Of a stretch of DNA of 64,000 nt, positions 10,252 through 21,587 are shown piece by piece. Positions within the stretch are counted from its first letter, which is position 1; each line of letters begins with the position of its first letter. The notes beneath the pieces were generated by a model. The model was not told the DNA's origin. It worked only from the letters and a program-made list of their open reading frames with translations, and searched no databases. The DNA is taken from assembly GCF_001655675.1 (NCBI RefSeq), contig NZ_LYRP01000002.1:62001-126000 (forward strand). Reading direction: 5' to 3'. A program made the translations under genes and the position numbers. The DNA comes from Mangrovibacter phragmitis (GTDB taxonomy: Bacteria > Pseudomonadota > Gammaproteobacteria > Enterobacterales > Enterobacteriaceae).

Positions 10252-10806
10252 CTATTGTTCCAGAGCACGTTCAATTGCAGCCACCAGTTCTGGCGCATCG
10301 GGCAACATGTCAGGAGAGAAGCGCCCAACAACCTTGCCTTGCCGGTCAACCAGAAACTTTTCAAAGTTCCACAAAATATCACCAGGTTGTTTTGGCGCCC
10401 GCCCTTTACTGGCCATTCGCTCATAAAAACCGCTGTTTTGAGGTGCCTTTGCAACAGGAGCCAGGGCAACCAGCTTTTGATACAACGGGTGGCGCTGTTC
10501 ACCATTAACTTCAATTTTGCTGAACATGGGAAAGGTGACACCATATGTGGTACGGCAGAAGGTCTGAATTTCCTCTTCACTCCCGGGCTCCTGTTCCAAA
10601 AACTGGTTACACGGGAACCCAAGTACTGCAAAGCCCTGGTCTTCGTACTGTTTTTGTAAGGCTTCCAGTTGTTCATATTGCGGTGTCAAACCACATTTTG
10701 ATGCAACATTCACAATCAGCAAGACTTTCCCTTGCCATGCCGTTAACGTGCCGGGACGACCATCTATAGTGACGACATCAGTAGTAAGAACATCTGCCTG
10801 CATCAT
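10252..10806 (-). CDS. btuE: Glutathione peroxidase family thiol peroxidase
   Basis: Reduces hydroperoxides with thioredoxin or glutathione in the cytoplasm or periplasm. Although encoded inside the btu cluster it is not needed for B12 uptake in E. coli. The peroxidatic cysteine is Cys38 in NVASKCGLTPQY, followed by LGFPCNQFLEQEPGS and ILWNFEKFLVDRQGKVVGRF, which give the Cys/Gln/Trp catalytic set of the family. Two ATG codons follow AAGGAG; the second (10803) has the better spacing, so one residue at the N-terminus is uncertain. Confidence 0.94.
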   Translation of the reverse strand: MMQADVLTTDVVTIDGRPGTLTAWQGKVLLIVNVASKCGLTPQYEQLEALQKQYEDQGFAVLGFPCNQFLEQEPGSEEEIQTFCRTTYGVTFPMFSKIEVNGEQRHPLYQKLVALAPVAKAPQNSGFYERMASKGRAPKQPGDILWNFEKFLVDRQGKVVGRFSPDMLPDAPELVAAIERALEQ

Positions 10807-10814
10807 TTTCTCCT

Positions 10815-11804
10815 TTATTCATGTCTGACTTTTAAGAGTAGCCAGATAAACAGGGGTGCGCCGAGTGACGCAGTGACAACACCAACTGGTAATTCGGCTG
10901 AAGCCAGAACCAGGCGGGCCACCATATCTGCAATTAACAATAACACGGCTCCCGCAAGTGCGCTGGCGGGAAGTAAGGTTTTATGGTCAGTGATGCCACA
11001 AAGGCGTAATAAGTGAGGGATAACCAGGCCAATAAATCCAATGGACCCTGCCAAAGCAACGCTGGCCCCTACCAGCCAGCCTGTCGCTATCACTAACACC
11101 CAGCGCCAGCGATGCAAAGCCAGGCCCAGTTGCCTTGCCGGAGTTTCTCCCAGTGCCAACATATTCAAGGGCCGCCACTGGTGAATTACCCACCAGAGAA
11201 CCGGTACAATTGCCAGCATGAAGCCTTTTGCCCGCCAGTCCACACCACCAAATCCGCCCATCATCCAGTACATTAACTGACGCAGATCAGCACTAGTTGT
11301 GAAATAAACAGCCCACGTCATTAGTGCACTACAAATGATACTCAGTGCAACACCCGCCAGTAATAAACGGCTGGTAGTGAGCCGACGCCGGGCAAACCGC
11401 AATAGTAATAATGTGATAAGCAGGGCGCCCACCATGGAACTCATTCCCAGAGCCCAGTCAGGTATATGCCCTTGCCCTAACAGCATTGCAGTCACCAACC
11501 CCAGACCAGCTCCATTTGAAACCCCCAGTAAGCCCGGCTCGGCAAGTGGGTTATCAAATAATGCCTGCATCATTGTGCCGGAAACGGCCAGTGCAGCGCC
11601 TGTCAGCACAACAGCAACCATGCGCGGTAATCGAATTTGCCAGACAAACAGCGTGTTATCTGCAGCTAACCAGTGCCATGGTGATATCCAACGCTCACCA
11701 CTGGACAGACTGATAACAACCACGACCAGCAGGACACTTAGCAAACCAGCCAGTACATAACGTGCCTGCCGCTGTTGCCGCTCAACTAATAAGTGCATGT
11801 GCAA
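10815..11804 (-). CDS. btuC: Vitamin B12 ABC importer permease
   Basis: Inner-membrane channel of BtuCD-F. The 329-aa protein is hydrophobic throughout, consistent with the ten membrane helices known for BtuC. FecCD-family motifs are [31 protein letters not shown] and [15 protein letters not shown], the last holding the cytoplasmic loop that contacts BtuD. It heads the btuC-btuE-btuD-nlpC run; btuE begins about 8 bp after its stop. The 217 bp before it (11805-12021) hold only the ihfA terminator. Confidence 0.95.
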   Translation of the reverse strand: MHMHLLVERQQRQARYVLAGLLSVLLVVVVISLSSGERWISPWHWLAADNTLFVWQIRLPRMVAVVLTGAALAVSGTMMQALFDNPLAEPGLLGVSNGAGLGLVTAMLLGQGHIPDWALGMSSMVGALLITLLLLRFARRRLTTSRLLLAGVALSIICSALMTWAVYFTTSADLRQLMYWMMGGFGGVDWRAKGFMLAIVPVLWWVIHQWRPLNMLALGETPARQLGLALHRWRWVLVIATGWLVGASVALAGSIGFIGLVIPHLLRLCGITDHKTLLPASALAGAVLLLIADMVARLVLASAELPVGVVTASLGAPLFIWLLLKVRHE

Positions 11805-11980
11805 AAAAACGTTCCCAGTGAATAACCAGCCATAATTCTACGTGTTCACAGAATGCAGGAGAAGTATGACAAGTGCGGATGTTGTGAATGGCCGGAGGGC
11901 AACACGTATTTATACAGTTAAAAAGGCAGAACAGCAGACAAACGAAGCCATTGCCCGGACCAGGGTTTTCTGCAGACAAG

Positions 11981-12008
11981 AAAAAGGCCGGCAAAAACCG
12001 GCCTTTTT
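11981..12008 (-). terminator. Intrinsic terminator of ihfA
   Basis: AAAAAGGCCGG / CCGGCCTTTTT, an 11-bp perfect inverted repeat with a 6-base loop ending in a T run, lies 13 bases past the ihfA stop. Confidence 0.88.
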
Positions 12009-12021
12009 AAAACATGTCAGA

Positions 12022-12321
12022 TTAGTCGTTCTGTGGGGTTGCATTCTCCACTCGGCTTTTTAACTTCTGGCCGGGTCGGAACGTAACAACACGACGGGCG
12101 GTGATAGGAATATCTTCTCCCGTTTTGGGGTTACGCCCCGGGCGTTGGTTTTTGTCCCGCAGGTCAAAGTTACCAAAGCCGGAGAGTTTTACCTGCTCGC
12201 CATTCTCCAGAGCACGACGGATCTCTTCGAAAAACAGCTCAACAAGCTCTTTGGCATCCCGCTTGCTAAGCCCAAGCTTATCAAACAGATATTCTGACAT
12301 TTCAGCTTTTGTAAGCGCCAT
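12022..12321 (-). CDS. ihfA: Integration host factor alpha subunit
   Basis: DNA-bending architectural protein that works as a heterodimer with IhfB in recombination, replication and sigma-54 activation. The 99-aa product is nearly identical to E. coli Ihf[21 protein letters not shown] at the N-terminus, the core [14 protein letters not shown] and the intercalating beta-arm [19 protein letters not shown] with its proline. It starts 4 bp after the pheT stop and follows pheS-pheT as in E. coli. Confidence 0.98.
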   Translation of the reverse strand: MALTKAEMSEYLFDKLGLSKRDAKELVELFFEEIRRALENGEQVKLSGFGNFDLRDKNQRPGRNPKTGEDIPITARRVVTFRPGQKLKSRVENATPQND

Positions 12322-12325
12322 AGGT

Positions 12326-14713
12326 TCAATCCCTCAATGATGCCTGGAATCGCTCTTCTAATGCCGCCACACATTTTGCAACGGTAGCAGCAATCTCCTC
12401 TTCTTCCAGTGTACGGTTGGTATCCTGAAGAGTCAGGCTGATAGCAAGGCTCTTATAACCCTCTGCCACACCCTTACCGCGGTACACGTCAAATAAGTTT
12501 ACGCCAACTACCTGATTTACGCCAACTTTCTTACACTCTGCCAGAATATCTGCTGCAGGCACATTTTCAGCGACCACAACAGCGATATCCCGACGGTTCG
12601 CCGGGAAGCGTGAAACCCCCTGAGATTGAGGCACAGCGCGGTCTGCAAGCTTGTTCCACAACAATTCAAACACCAGTGTACGGCCGTTCAAATCCAGTTT
12701 ACGTTCCAGCTCAGGATGAACAACACCAATAAATCCAACATAATCACCGTGTAAATAAATTGCAGCACTCTGCCCCGGATGCAGGGCTGAATGACGTTCT
12801 GCCCGAAATTCAATTTCAGACAATTTACCGGTAAGTTCGAACAGTGACTCTAAATCACCTTTGAGATCGTAAAAATCAACACTGCCTTTTACCAGATCCC
12901 AGTGTTCTTCATTGCGGTTGCCACAGATTGCGCCAGCCAGCATAACATCCTGACGGATCCCAAGGTCTGCCTGTGTATCAGGGACAAATCGCAAACCGGT
13001 TTCAAAAATACGCGCACGGTTTTGCTGACGATTCTGGTTATATACCAGTGTGCTGAGCAGGCCTGTTAATAAAGAAAGGCGCATTGCCGACATATCGGCA
13101 GAAATCGGATTGGGCAGAATCAGTGCGTCTTCACCCGGATGCAGCATTTGCTGAATTTTCGGGTCAACAAAACTGTAGGTGATCACTTCCTGGTAACCTT
13201 TATCTACCAGCAGTGTTTTCACACGTTTCATCGACAGATTCGCTTCACGATGCTCACCCATAATCAGTGACGCATTGACTGGCTCATCCGGAATACTGTT
13301 ATAACCATAAATACGGGCAACTTCTTCAACCAGGTCTTCTTCGATTTCCATATCAAAACGCCAGGATGGTGCGACAGCCAACCACTGGCCTTCAGATTCA
13401 GTTACCTGGCAACCCAGGCGGCGTAAAATATCACCGACCTGTGCATCCGGCACATGGTGGCCAATCAGGCGATCCAGTTTGCTGCGGCGTAAAGTAATTG
13501 TCGCAGGCTGCGGCAATTTGTCCTGTGCAGTCACATCAATAACCGGGCCTGCCTGCCCACCACACACAGCCAGTAACAGCGCAGTTGCACGTTCCATGGC
13601 TTTATATTGCAGTTGCGGGTCAACACCACGTTCATAGCGGTGAGATGCATCTGTATGCAAGCCATAGCGGCGGGCACGGCCAGTAATCGCCAGCGGGTTA
13701 AACCAGGCACACTCCAGCAAAACATCCTGAGTTTCACTGTTCACGCCAGAATGCTCGCCACCGAAGATCCCCCCCATTGCCAGTGCTTTGCTCTGGTCAG
13801 CAATAACCAGAGTATCGCTATTGAGTTTGGCTTCAGTACCATCAAGCAGCACCAGGCTTTCATCTTGCTTAGCCATACGCACCACAATACCACCGTCGAT
13901 CCGGTTAAGATCGAATGCATGCATTGGCTGGCCCAGTTCAAGCAGCACGTAGTTGGTCACATCAACAACAGCATCAATAGAGCGAATACCGCAGCGACGC
14001 AATTTTTCTCGCATCCACAACGGCGATGGCGCAGCGACATTAATACCTTTAATCACGCGTCCCAGATAGCGCGGGCAGGCTTCAGTTGCTTCAACCGTAA
14101 TCGGGAAAGAATCTGTAATAGTTGCGGCCACAGGCGCAATTTCTGGTTCAGTAACCGGCAATTGGTTCAGTACCGCTACATCCCGGGCCACACCCGCAAT
14201 ACTCAGGCAATCGGCACGGTTCGGCGTCACGCTGATTTCAATGGCGACATCGTCAAGTTTCAGGTAGTCACGCAGAGGTGTACCAGGCTGAGCATCCGCT
14301 GGCAATTCGATGATACCGCTGTGGTCTTCTGAAATACCCAGTTCGGAATAAGAACACAGCATCCCTTCTGAAGGTTCACCGCGTAATTTTGCAGCTTTGA
14401 TTTTAAAGTCGCCCGGCAATACTGCACCCACGGTTGCCACCGCAACGCGCAGGCCCTGACGGCAGTTCGGCGCGCCACAAACGATATCAAGCAGGCGTTC
14501 GCCGCCAACATTCACTTTTGTCACCCGCAGCTTATCAGCATTGGGATGCTGGCCGCATTCCACAACTTCACCAACCACGACACCAGTAAATGCTCCCGCA
14601 ACAGCCTCAACACCATCCACTTCGAGACCTGCCATGGTTATTTGGCCGGCAAGTGCGTCACTGTCTAGTGCCGGGTTAACCCATTCGCGTAACCAAAGTT
14701 CACTGAATTTCAT
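12326..14713 (-). CDS. pheT: Phenylalanyl-tRNA synthetase beta subunit
   Basis: Large subunit of the alpha2-beta2 enzyme that charges tRNA-Phe. Of 795 aa (E. coli length) the order is an EMAP-like tRNA-binding domain near residues 39-148, B3/B4 editing domain, B5 DNA-binding-like domain, an inactive synthetase-like core, and the FDX-ACB anticodon-binding domain at the end ([14 protein letters not shown] onward). It lies 14 bp after pheS and is controlled by the pheM attenuator. Confidence 0.97.
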   Translation of the reverse strand: MKFSELWLREWVNPALDSDALAGQITMAGLEVDGVEAVAGAFTGVVVGEVVECGQHPNADKLRVTKVNVGGERLLDIVCGAPNCRQGLRVAVATVGAVLPGDFKIKAAKLRGEPSEGMLCSYSELGISEDHSGIIELPADAQPGTPLRDYLKLDDVAIEISVTPNRADCLSIAGVARDVAVLNQLPVTEPEIAPVAATITDSFPITVEATEACPRYLGRVIKGINVAAPSPLWMREKLRRCGIRSIDAVVDVTNYVLLELGQPMHAFDLNRIDGGIVVRMAKQDESLVLLDGTEAKLNSDTLVIADQSKALAMGGIFGGEHSGVNSETQDVLLECAWFNPLAITGRARRYGLHTDASHRYERGVDPQLQYKAMERATALLLAVCGGQAGPVIDVTAQDKLPQPATITLRRSKLDRLIGHHVPDAQVGDILRRLGCQVTESEGQWLAVAPSWRFDMEIEEDLVEEVARIYGYNSIPDEPVNASLIMGEHREANLSMKRVKTLLVDKGYQEVITYSFVDPKIQQMLHPGEDALILPNPISADMSAMRLSLLTGLLSTLVYNQNRQQNRARIFETGLRFVPDTQADLGIRQDVMLAGAICGNRNEEHWDLVKGSVDFYDLKGDLESLFELTGKLSEIEFRAERHSALHPGQSAAIYLHGDYVGFIGVVHPELERKLDLNGRTLVFELLWNKLADRAVPQSQGVSRFPANRRDIAVVVAENVPAADILAECKKVGVNQVVGVNLFDVYRGKGVAEGYKSLAISLTLQDTNRTLEEEEIAATVAKCVAALEERFQASLRD

Positions 14714-14727
14714 TGCAGAGTCCCGCC

Positions 14728-15747
<1,020 letters not shown>

Positions 15748-15839
15748 TTAGTCTCGGTTCGAAAACGACAAGCCTTAGCCTTTGTTTACCCGGCCATCAT
15801 AATGCTGCTCAAAAGTCTGGCAAAGGGGCCGGGAAAGGT

Positions 15840-15868
15840 AAAAAAAAAGCCTCCATCTGGAGGCTTTT
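15840..15868 (-). terminator. pheST attenuator terminator
   Basis: An 11-bp perfect hairpin (AAAAGCCTCCA / TGGAGGCTTTT) followed on the minus strand by nine T residues sits between the phenylalanine-rich leader pheM and pheS. It is the attenuator terminator expected for the pheST operon; a pause-type segment with complementary GC-rich stretches lies between it and pheM. Confidence 0.88.
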
Positions 15869-15914
15869 AGCGCTTATTTTCCGTTTCTTTTCTTACGCGC
15901 AAAGCCCCCCTGAA

Positions 15915-15959
15915 TCAGGCGCTAAAGTAAAAAAAGAAGCGGAAAATAGCAGCATTCAT
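15915..15959 (-). CDS. pheM: pheST leader peptide
   Basis: Fourteen-codon leader reading MNAAIFRFFFYFSA, with five phenylalanine codons at positions 6, 8, 9, 10 and 12. E. coli PheM is almost identical. When charged tRNA-Phe is scarce, ribosomes stall on these codons and the downstream terminator (15840-15868) does not form, raising pheS-pheT transcription. The ORF is shorter than normal gene-finding limits. Confidence 0.95.
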   Translation of the reverse strand: MNAAIFRFFFYFSA

Positions 15960-16046
15960 GCTTGCAGTTACCTTTTTAGTCAGGTGTAACGGTTCTATTC
16001 AACTGATTTTGTTGCGAAATGTCAATCCTGTTTGCAACAAATGAAA

Positions 16047-16068
16047 AGAGGGAGCATATGCTCCCTCT
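16047..16068 (-). terminator. Hairpin after rplT
   Basis: AGAGGGAGCAT / ATGCTCCCTCT forms an 11-bp perfect palindrome 10 bases past the rplT stop, followed by TTTTC on the minus strand. It probably ends part of the infC-rpmI-rplT transcript before the pheM leader; its short T tract suggests partial readthrough. Confidence 0.7.
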
Positions 16069-16077
16069 CCATCTGGC

Positions 16078-16449
<372 letters not shown>

Positions 16450-16592
16450 CTATATTCTGTAAGCCCGGTTGGCGTATTTACTCAGCCAGACTAATTCTCT
16501 TCCTGCAGACTCTTGTCTGAACAGACCGGGAATCAGTAACTGTTACCGGAAAATACCAACCTGTTGGGCGATAAAAGTTTAAAGTTAACGAC

Positions 16593-16856
<264 letters not shown>

Positions 16857-16880
16857 CTACCGGCCTGGTTACTTGGTAGC

Positions 16881-17426
<546 letters not shown>

Positions 17427-19355
17427 TTATTCCTCCATTTGATGAAGACTGCGGCTGCGAATTTCTTGTTGCAGCTTCTCGATCACTTCATTTACGTCCA
17501 GACTGCCAAGGTCTTTACCACGGCGGGTACGAACGGCCACTTTGCCAGCTTCGACCTCTTTATCACCGCAGACCAACATATAGGGCACCCGACGTAAAGT
17601 GTGCTCGCGGATTTTAAAGCCAATCTTCTCGTTTCTCAAGTCTGCTTTTACACGAATGCCCGCATTTTGCAATTTTCGGGTCAATTCGTTCACATATTCT
17701 GCCTGTCCGTCAGTAATATTCATAACGACAACCTGAACAGGAGCCAGCCAGGTTGGGAAGAAACCGGCGAACTCTTCGGTCAGAATACCAATAAAGCGTT
17801 CCATTGAACCCAGAATTGCACGGTGAATCATAACCGGCACCTGGCGTTCGTTATTTTCACCCACGTAAGATGCACTCAAACGAGACGGCAAAGAGAAGTC
17901 CAGTTGGACAGTACCACATTGCCATGCACGATCGAGACAATCGTACAGAGTAAATTCAATTTTCGGCCCGTAAAACGCGCCTTCACCCGGTTGATACTCG
18001 AACGGGATATTATTTTCTTCAAGTGCCACAGCAAGGTCTGCTTCAGCACGGTCCCACATTTCATCAGTACCAATGCGTTTATCAGGGCGAGTAGACAGCT
18101 TAACAACGATTTTTTCAAAACCGAAGGTGCTGTACATATCGTAGACCATGCGAATACAGCTGTTTACTTCATCACGCACCTGCTCTTCTGTACAGAAGAT
18201 ATGCGCATCATCCTGAGTAAAGCCACGCACACGCATCAGTCCATGAAGCGCACCGGAAGGCTCATTACGGTGGCAACTACCAAACTCAGCCATACGCAAC
18301 GGCAAATCACGGTAAGATTTTAAACCCTGATTAAAAATTTGCACATGACCCGGGCAGTTCATTGGCTTAATGCAATATTCACGGTTCTCTGAAGAAGTGG
18401 TGAACATGGCATCTTTATAGTTGTCCCAGTGCCCGGTTTTTTCCCACAGCACACGGTCCATCATAAATGGCCCTTTCACTTCCTGATACTGGTACTCTTT
18501 CAACTTGGAGCGAACAAAAGTTTCCAGTTCACGGAAGACCGTCCAGCCGTCATTATGCCAGAACACCATACCTGGTGCTTCTTCCTGCATATGATACAGG
18601 TCCAGTTGCTTACCAATTTTACGGTGGTCCCGTTTTGCTGCTTCTTCCAGGCGTTGCAGATAAGAATTTAATTGTTTCTTATCTGGCCAGGCAGTGCCGT
18701 AAATACGTTGCAACATTTTATTATTGCTGTCGCCACGCCAGTATGCACCTGCCGTTTTCATCAATTTAAAATAGTGACAGAAACGCATATTTGGCACATG
18801 TGGCCCACGGCACATGTCAATATATTCTTCATGATGATAAAGCCCAGGTCTGTCATCATGACTGATATTCTCATCAAGAATCGCGACTTTGTAGCTTTCG
18901 CCGCGTTCAACAAATGCCTGGCGTGCTTCTGCCCATGACACTTTTTTCTTAATGACGTCGTAATTCTTCTCTGCCAGCTCGTGCATACGCTTTTCCAGCT
19001 GGTCAATATCTTCCTGAGTCAGGGTGTGGTCCAGGTCAACATCATAGTAGAAACCATTGTCAATTACCGGACCAATAGCCATTTTTGTTTTAGGCCATAA
19101 TTGCTTGATGGCATGCCCCAATAAGTGAGCACAAGAGTGGCGAATGATTTCCAACCCTTCAGCATCTTTTGCGGTAATGATAGCCAGGGTTGCGTCGCTT
19201 TCAATCAAATCACACGCATCAACCAGTTCACCATTTACCCGCCCGGCAACACAGGCTTTCGCCAGCCCTGGACCGATATCCAGCGCAACATCCAGTGGAC
19301 TTACAGCATGGTCAAAACTACGTTGACTGCCATCAGGAAGCGTAATTACAGGCAT
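17427..19355 (-). CDS. thrS: Threonyl-tRNA synthetase
   Basis: Class II synthetase that charges tRNA-Thr and edits Ser-tRNA-Thr. The 642 aa equal the E. coli length. Domains are TGS (1-61), the editing domain with the metal-like motif [13 protein letters not shown], a linker, then the catalytic core with the zinc cysteine in KPMNCPGHV, motif 2 [15 protein letters not shown] and motif 3 [11 protein letters not shown], and the anticodon-binding domain from about 535. Expression is repressed by ThrRS itself through the leader operator at 19378-19398. Confidence 0.98.
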   Translation of the reverse strand: MPVITLPDGSQRSFDHAVSPLDVALDIGPGLAKACVAGRVNGELVDACDLIESDATLAIITAKDAEGLEIIRHSCAHLLGHAIKQLWPKTKMAIGPVIDNGFYYDVDLDHTLTQEDIDQLEKRMHELAEKNYDVIKKKVSWAEARQAFVERGESYKVAILDENISHDDRPGLYHHEEYIDMCRGPHVPNMRFCHYFKLMKTAGAYWRGDSNNKMLQRIYGTAWPDKKQLNSYLQRLEEAAKRDHRKIGKQLDLYHMQEEAPGMVFWHNDGWTVFRELETFVRSKLKEYQYQEVKGPFMMDRVLWEKTGHWDNYKDAMFTTSSENREYCIKPMNCPGHVQIFNQGLKSYRDLPLRMAEFGSCHRNEPSGALHGLMRVRGFTQDDAHIFCTEEQVRDEVNSCIRMVYDMYSTFGFEKIVVKLSTRPDKRIGTDEMWDRAEADLAVALEENNIPFEYQPGEGAFYGPKIEFTLYDCLDRAWQCGTVQLDFSLPSRLSASYVGENNERQVPVMIHRAILGSMERFIGILTEEFAGFFPTWLAPVQVVVMNITDGQAEYVNELTRKLQNAGIRVKADLRNEKIGFKIREHTLRRVPYMLVCGDKEVEAGKVAVRTRRGKDLGSLDVNEVIEKLQQEIRSRSLHQMEE

Positions 19356-19377
19356 TCTAATTCCTTAATTTGCAGTG

Positions 19378-19398
19378 GTGACCCACACGAAAGATCAC
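19378..19398 (-). promoter_or_regulatory. thrS translational operator (tRNA-Thr anticodon-arm mimic)
   Basis: On the minus strand GTGATC-TTTCGTGTG-GGTCAC forms a hairpin whose loop shows CGT, the anticodon of one tRNA-Thr. It lies 22 bases upstream of the thrS ATG and matches domain 2 of the E. coli thrS operator, where ThrRS binds and blocks the ribosome. The upstream AT-rich single-stranded stretch and more distal arm are plausible up to about 19480. Confidence 0.85.
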
Positions 19399-20021
19399 AT
19401 ACAAAATCATATTTAACATATTTATCAACAGATTACACAGGGATTCTCGCTTCACTCTGCGGAATGTGTACATTTCAGTGAACAAATTACCAAATGTAGC
19501 CTGTGGGCAATTGATAAGCTCGCCCCGAATAGTACACGCTTTGAGGTCAATCAACCATGTTTTCCTTTGGTTTCAATCTTCATCGCGCAATCCATCAATA
19601 AGATAGCAGCACAGACTCCCGGATGTTGACATTGAGTTTTGTGCTGCACCGCTCTTTTTCGAATCTGGCGTTTATCGCGACCACATTAGAGGTTCGGTAA
19701 TCCCCCCGAAAAACCAGTGCATGCATAAAGTTAAGAATGTAGTTGTGGGGCCAGAAGCCAGGCATTAAGCCACTAAACGCAAAAAAACCGCGCAAACGAG
19801 GTTTCTGAACTAATAAGCGTTGCGTCTCTGTGACGCTCCTATAACAGTACACCATCATTTTCAGAACACGTTAGCATCCTTTCTTAAATTAAAAATTAGC
19901 ATTCCCCATTATCGTAGACTGAAAATGGAGTACCTTGTATAAATATATTTAAAGAAAAGCAAACCATCCATAAAAGTCATTGTCTAACCAGTAGATACAT
20001 AATCTTTCAGGAATTTTCCTT
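19399..20021. other. Intergenic stretch upstream of thrS
   Basis: About 620 bp. It holds the remainder of the thrS leader and promoter region. Near 19781-19836 on the minus strand there are two hairpins, the second with a T run, discussed as a possible small RNA. An open frame at 19595-19858 (minus) has no start signal or recognisable product and I do not call it. Confidence 0.5.
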
Positions 20022-20126
20022 ATGACATTAATGCTTGTTGCTGGCACCTTAGCCGCTATTTTGTTAACTATAGTTGGTGTTATTCAGCTCTGGATAGGTG
20101 TGTCAAATAATCCGGATAAATTCTGA
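20022..20126 (+). CDS. Possible 34-aa single-pass membrane protein
   Basis: The frame reads MTLMLVAGTLAAILLTIVGV then IQLWIGVSNNPDKF and stops. Residues 3-25 form one clear hydrophobic helix, followed by a short polar tail, the usual shape of enterobacterial small inner-membrane proteins. AGGA lies 10 bases before the ATG, a little far but usable. I do not recognise the family. In E. coli a different small membrane protein gene, yniD, lies in this interval, but the sequences do not match. Coding status is likely but unproven. Confidence 0.5.
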   Translation: MTLMLVAGTLAAILLTIVGVIQLWIGVSNNPDKF

Positions 20127-20208
20127 TGAGGTCCAGAAAGGAAAATTTATTATATTAAAAATATTATTGCATTTCATCGTGGCCACGCAAAAAGTCATAG
20201 AAGCATCC

Positions 20209-20235
20209 AAAAAAAACCACTGATTTTATCAGTGG
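20209..20235 (-). terminator. Intrinsic terminator of the 75-aa gene at 20290
   Basis: CCACTGA-TTTTA-TCAGTGG forms a 7-bp perfect hairpin, followed on the minus strand by eight T residues, 55 bases past the stop of the leftward gene. It supports leftward transcription through the small-gene cluster. Confidence 0.8.
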
Positions 20236-20289
20236 CCTGCGTAACCAACTCTTTAAATTTTCCAGCAAGTTCTTATGATATATTCTAAA

Positions 20290-20517
20290 TCAGAGCAGAA
20301 GATCGACCGCAATGACAATTTCGTCCGGATTCAACTCTCTATCTGTAGCAATGCATATTTTTTTATGGTCACCAGTGATTGAATGAATTCCTGCAACCAT
20401 GATGTCAAGCTCAACCGCCTCACCAGATACACACTCACATAATATCGTCTTTTCTGGAGCAGTGACATTAACAACTTTTACTGGTTGATTGTCAAAAAAA
20501 ACCAACACATCTTTCAT
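20290..20517 (-). CDS. Uncharacterised 75-aa protein (paralogue 1 of a pair)
   Basis: The product starts MKDVLVFFDNQPVKVVNV and ends IATDRELNPDEIVIAVDLLL. It aligns without gaps over all 75 residues with the product of 21360-21587, sharing 29 identities by my count, including the starts MK-V-VFF and the motif A-(T/S)-DREL-x-x-DEI. I do not recognise the family. It is soluble, acidic, without signal peptide. GGGGA precedes the ATG. It lies downstream of a cold-shock gene and is closed by a terminator. The pairwise conservation is good evidence that both frames are real. Confidence 0.7.
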   Translation of the reverse strand: MKDVLVFFDNQPVKVVNVTAPEKTILCECVSGEAVELDIMVAGIHSITGDHKKICIATDRELNPDEIVIAVDLLL

Positions 20518-20603
20518 ATATTTTCCCCATCAATGAACAGACAAAAATGCTCACACTCGAAGGGTTTTAAACCGGACGTCAATGTCAGGCCCATAATTTG
20601 CCT

Positions 20604-20792
20604 TCATGACCTGTCTTTCACTAAGCTAAGAACAGGACTTGCAGCCTTAAAAAAATAATCTGCATTTTTTATCATTACAGATTTACAAAACACACACGTT
20701 GCACCGTAAGGATTTTTTTCTGTTATATTCAGCAATGACACTCGGTATTGTGATCCATGACACTTTGGGCAACGAAAGTGTATTTTTGGCAT
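20604..20792 (-). CDS. Small zinc-ribbon protein, YmcF/YnfQ-like
   Basis: The product is about 62 aa from the ATG at 20792 (MPKIHFRCPKCHGSQYRVSL). Cysteine pairs CPKC near residue 9 and CVFC near residue 34 make a probable zinc ribbon. From memory, E. coli encodes related small cold-induced proteins, YmcF and YnfQ, directly downstream of cspG and cspB, which is the arrangement here. No strong ribosome binding site precedes the ATG itself; it overlaps the stop of a four-codon ORF (20792-20806) that has an ideal one, suggesting coupled translation. An in-frame TTG just before the ATG is an alternative start. The role is unknown. Confidence 0.65.
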   Translation of the reverse strand: MPKIHFRCPKCHGSQYRVSLLNITEKNPYGATCVFCKSVMIKNADYFFKAASPVLSLVKDRS

Positions 20793-20806
20793 CAATTTTG
20801 AGACAT
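20792..20806 (-). CDS. Four-codon ORF (M-S-Q-N) between csp and the YmcF-like gene
   Basis: ATG TCT CAA AAT TGA is preceded at 7 bases by GGAGGTGA (20814-20821, inside the last codons of csp), which is fully complementary to the 16S rRNA 3-prime end. Its TGA overlaps the next gene's ATG as TGATG. It may serve only to bring ribosomes to the downstream start. Too short to be supported by protein similarity. Confidence 0.4.
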   Translation of the reverse strand: MSQN

Positions 20807-20808
20807 TC

Positions 20809-21021
20809 TTAAATCACCTCCACATTAGATGCGGCGAGGCCTCTGGCTCCATTCTCAAGAATGAATCTAACATCCTGATTTTCAAACAATGTCTTATAAT
20901 CACTTCCCTGAATAGCTGAGTAATGGACAAAAACATCCTTACTTCCATCCGCTGGAGAAATGAAGCCAAACCCTTTTTCCGGGTTGAACCATTTAACTTT
21001 ACCAGTCATTGTAGTAGACAT
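20809..21021 (-). CDS. CspA-family cold shock protein (CspB/CspG-like)
   Basis: A 70-aa single cold-shock domain that binds single-stranded RNA and DNA and melts mRNA structure. RNP1 is KGFGFISP and RNP2 is DVFVHYSAI, and the aromatic surface WFN is kept. The stretch [12 protein letters not shown] is closest to CspB and CspG rather than CspA or CspC. AAAAGGT precedes the ATG. The gene is followed at 16 bp by a YmcF/YnfQ-like gene, again as in the E. coli cspB and cspG loci. Which of the several E. coli csp genes is orthologous cannot be settled here. Confidence 0.9.
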   Translation of the reverse strand: MSTTMTGKVKWFNPEKGFGFISPADGSKDVFVHYSAIQGSDYKTLFENQDVRFILENGARGLAASNVEVI

Positions 21022-21359
21022 AATTAATTACCTTTTCAATATGATTACCTTGCGGCATGACAGTCTGACTACAGATGAAAGCAAATCAACGTGTGAAGCT
21101 CAAAAAAGAGATATCGAGAGGACACTTAGAGATAAGAATATTTCACTTAAAAACCAGCAAAAAGTATCTGCAAATCAAACCAGACATTCATTAACACACA
21201 ATCTATCCTTCATTGCAAACCTTAATTTAATGGCAGTTAAAATGGTAAAATCAGAAAAAAGTCAACAAAAATTTAACTGCATAAAAAGAAAACTCATGGC
21301 ACTGATAGTTATAGTAAAAAATCGTCGTAATAAATGTTCTTAGGGAAAAAGGCACAAAT
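21022..21359 (-). promoter_or_regulatory. Long AT-rich leader region of csp
   Basis: A 338-bp stretch without a credible gene lies upstream of csp. Inducible csp genes of the CspA/B/G/I type have 5-prime untranslated leaders of about 150 bases, so this room fits. I could not find an unmistakable cold-box sequence. The open frame on the other strand (20960-21343) is low-complexity and not convincing. Confidence 0.4.
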
Positions 21360-21587
21360 TCACAGGTGTTTTTTGACAGCGTTTTTTATTTCATCATAAG
21401 ACAACTCCCGGTCAGATGCGACATGTACAATTTTTTGTTCGAATCCCGGTTCTGACACACTTACTGACATAATTTTTAAAGATACTCCTTCTCCATTGGG
21501 ATAAGAACGTCGAATTGTTGAAACCCCACTCATTACTGAAAGAGCAACCACAGGCTCATGGTTGAAGAAAACCATCACCTTTTTCAT
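21360..21587 (-). CDS. Uncharacterised 75-aa protein (paralogue 2 of a pair)
   Basis: The product begins MKKVMVFFNHEPVVALSVMS and ends HVASDRELSYDEIKNAVKKHL. It is the partner of the 20290-20517 protein: same length, no gaps, about 39 percent identity. I chose the ATG at 21587 because it gives equal length to the paralogue and has GGA seven bases before it; a GTG four codons upstream is the alternative. It carries no membrane segment or signal peptide. The two copies bracket csp and the zinc-ribbon gene, all leftward. No known family comes to mind. Confidence 0.68.
   Translation of the reverse strand: MKKVMVFFNHEPVVALSVMSGVSTIRRSYPNGEGVSLKIMSVSVSEPGFEQKIVHVASDRELSYDEIKNAVKKHL

Noticed and set aside
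13607-14332. 241-codon open frame on the plus strand
   Set aside because: Antisense to pheT; no ribosome binding site or recognisable product.
19595-19858. 87-codon leftward open frame upstream of thrS
   Set aside because: No ribosome binding site, composition odd, and it contains a terminator-like structure that fits an RNA better.
20960-21343. 127-codon plus-strand frame over the csp leader
   Set aside because: Antisense to csp and lysine/asparagine-rich low-complexity sequence; no start signal.
21435-21450. tRNA T-loop lookalike (GTTCGAATCCCGG) on the plus strand
   Set aside because: It lies inside the 75-aa gene and no acceptor, D or anticodon arm surrounds it.
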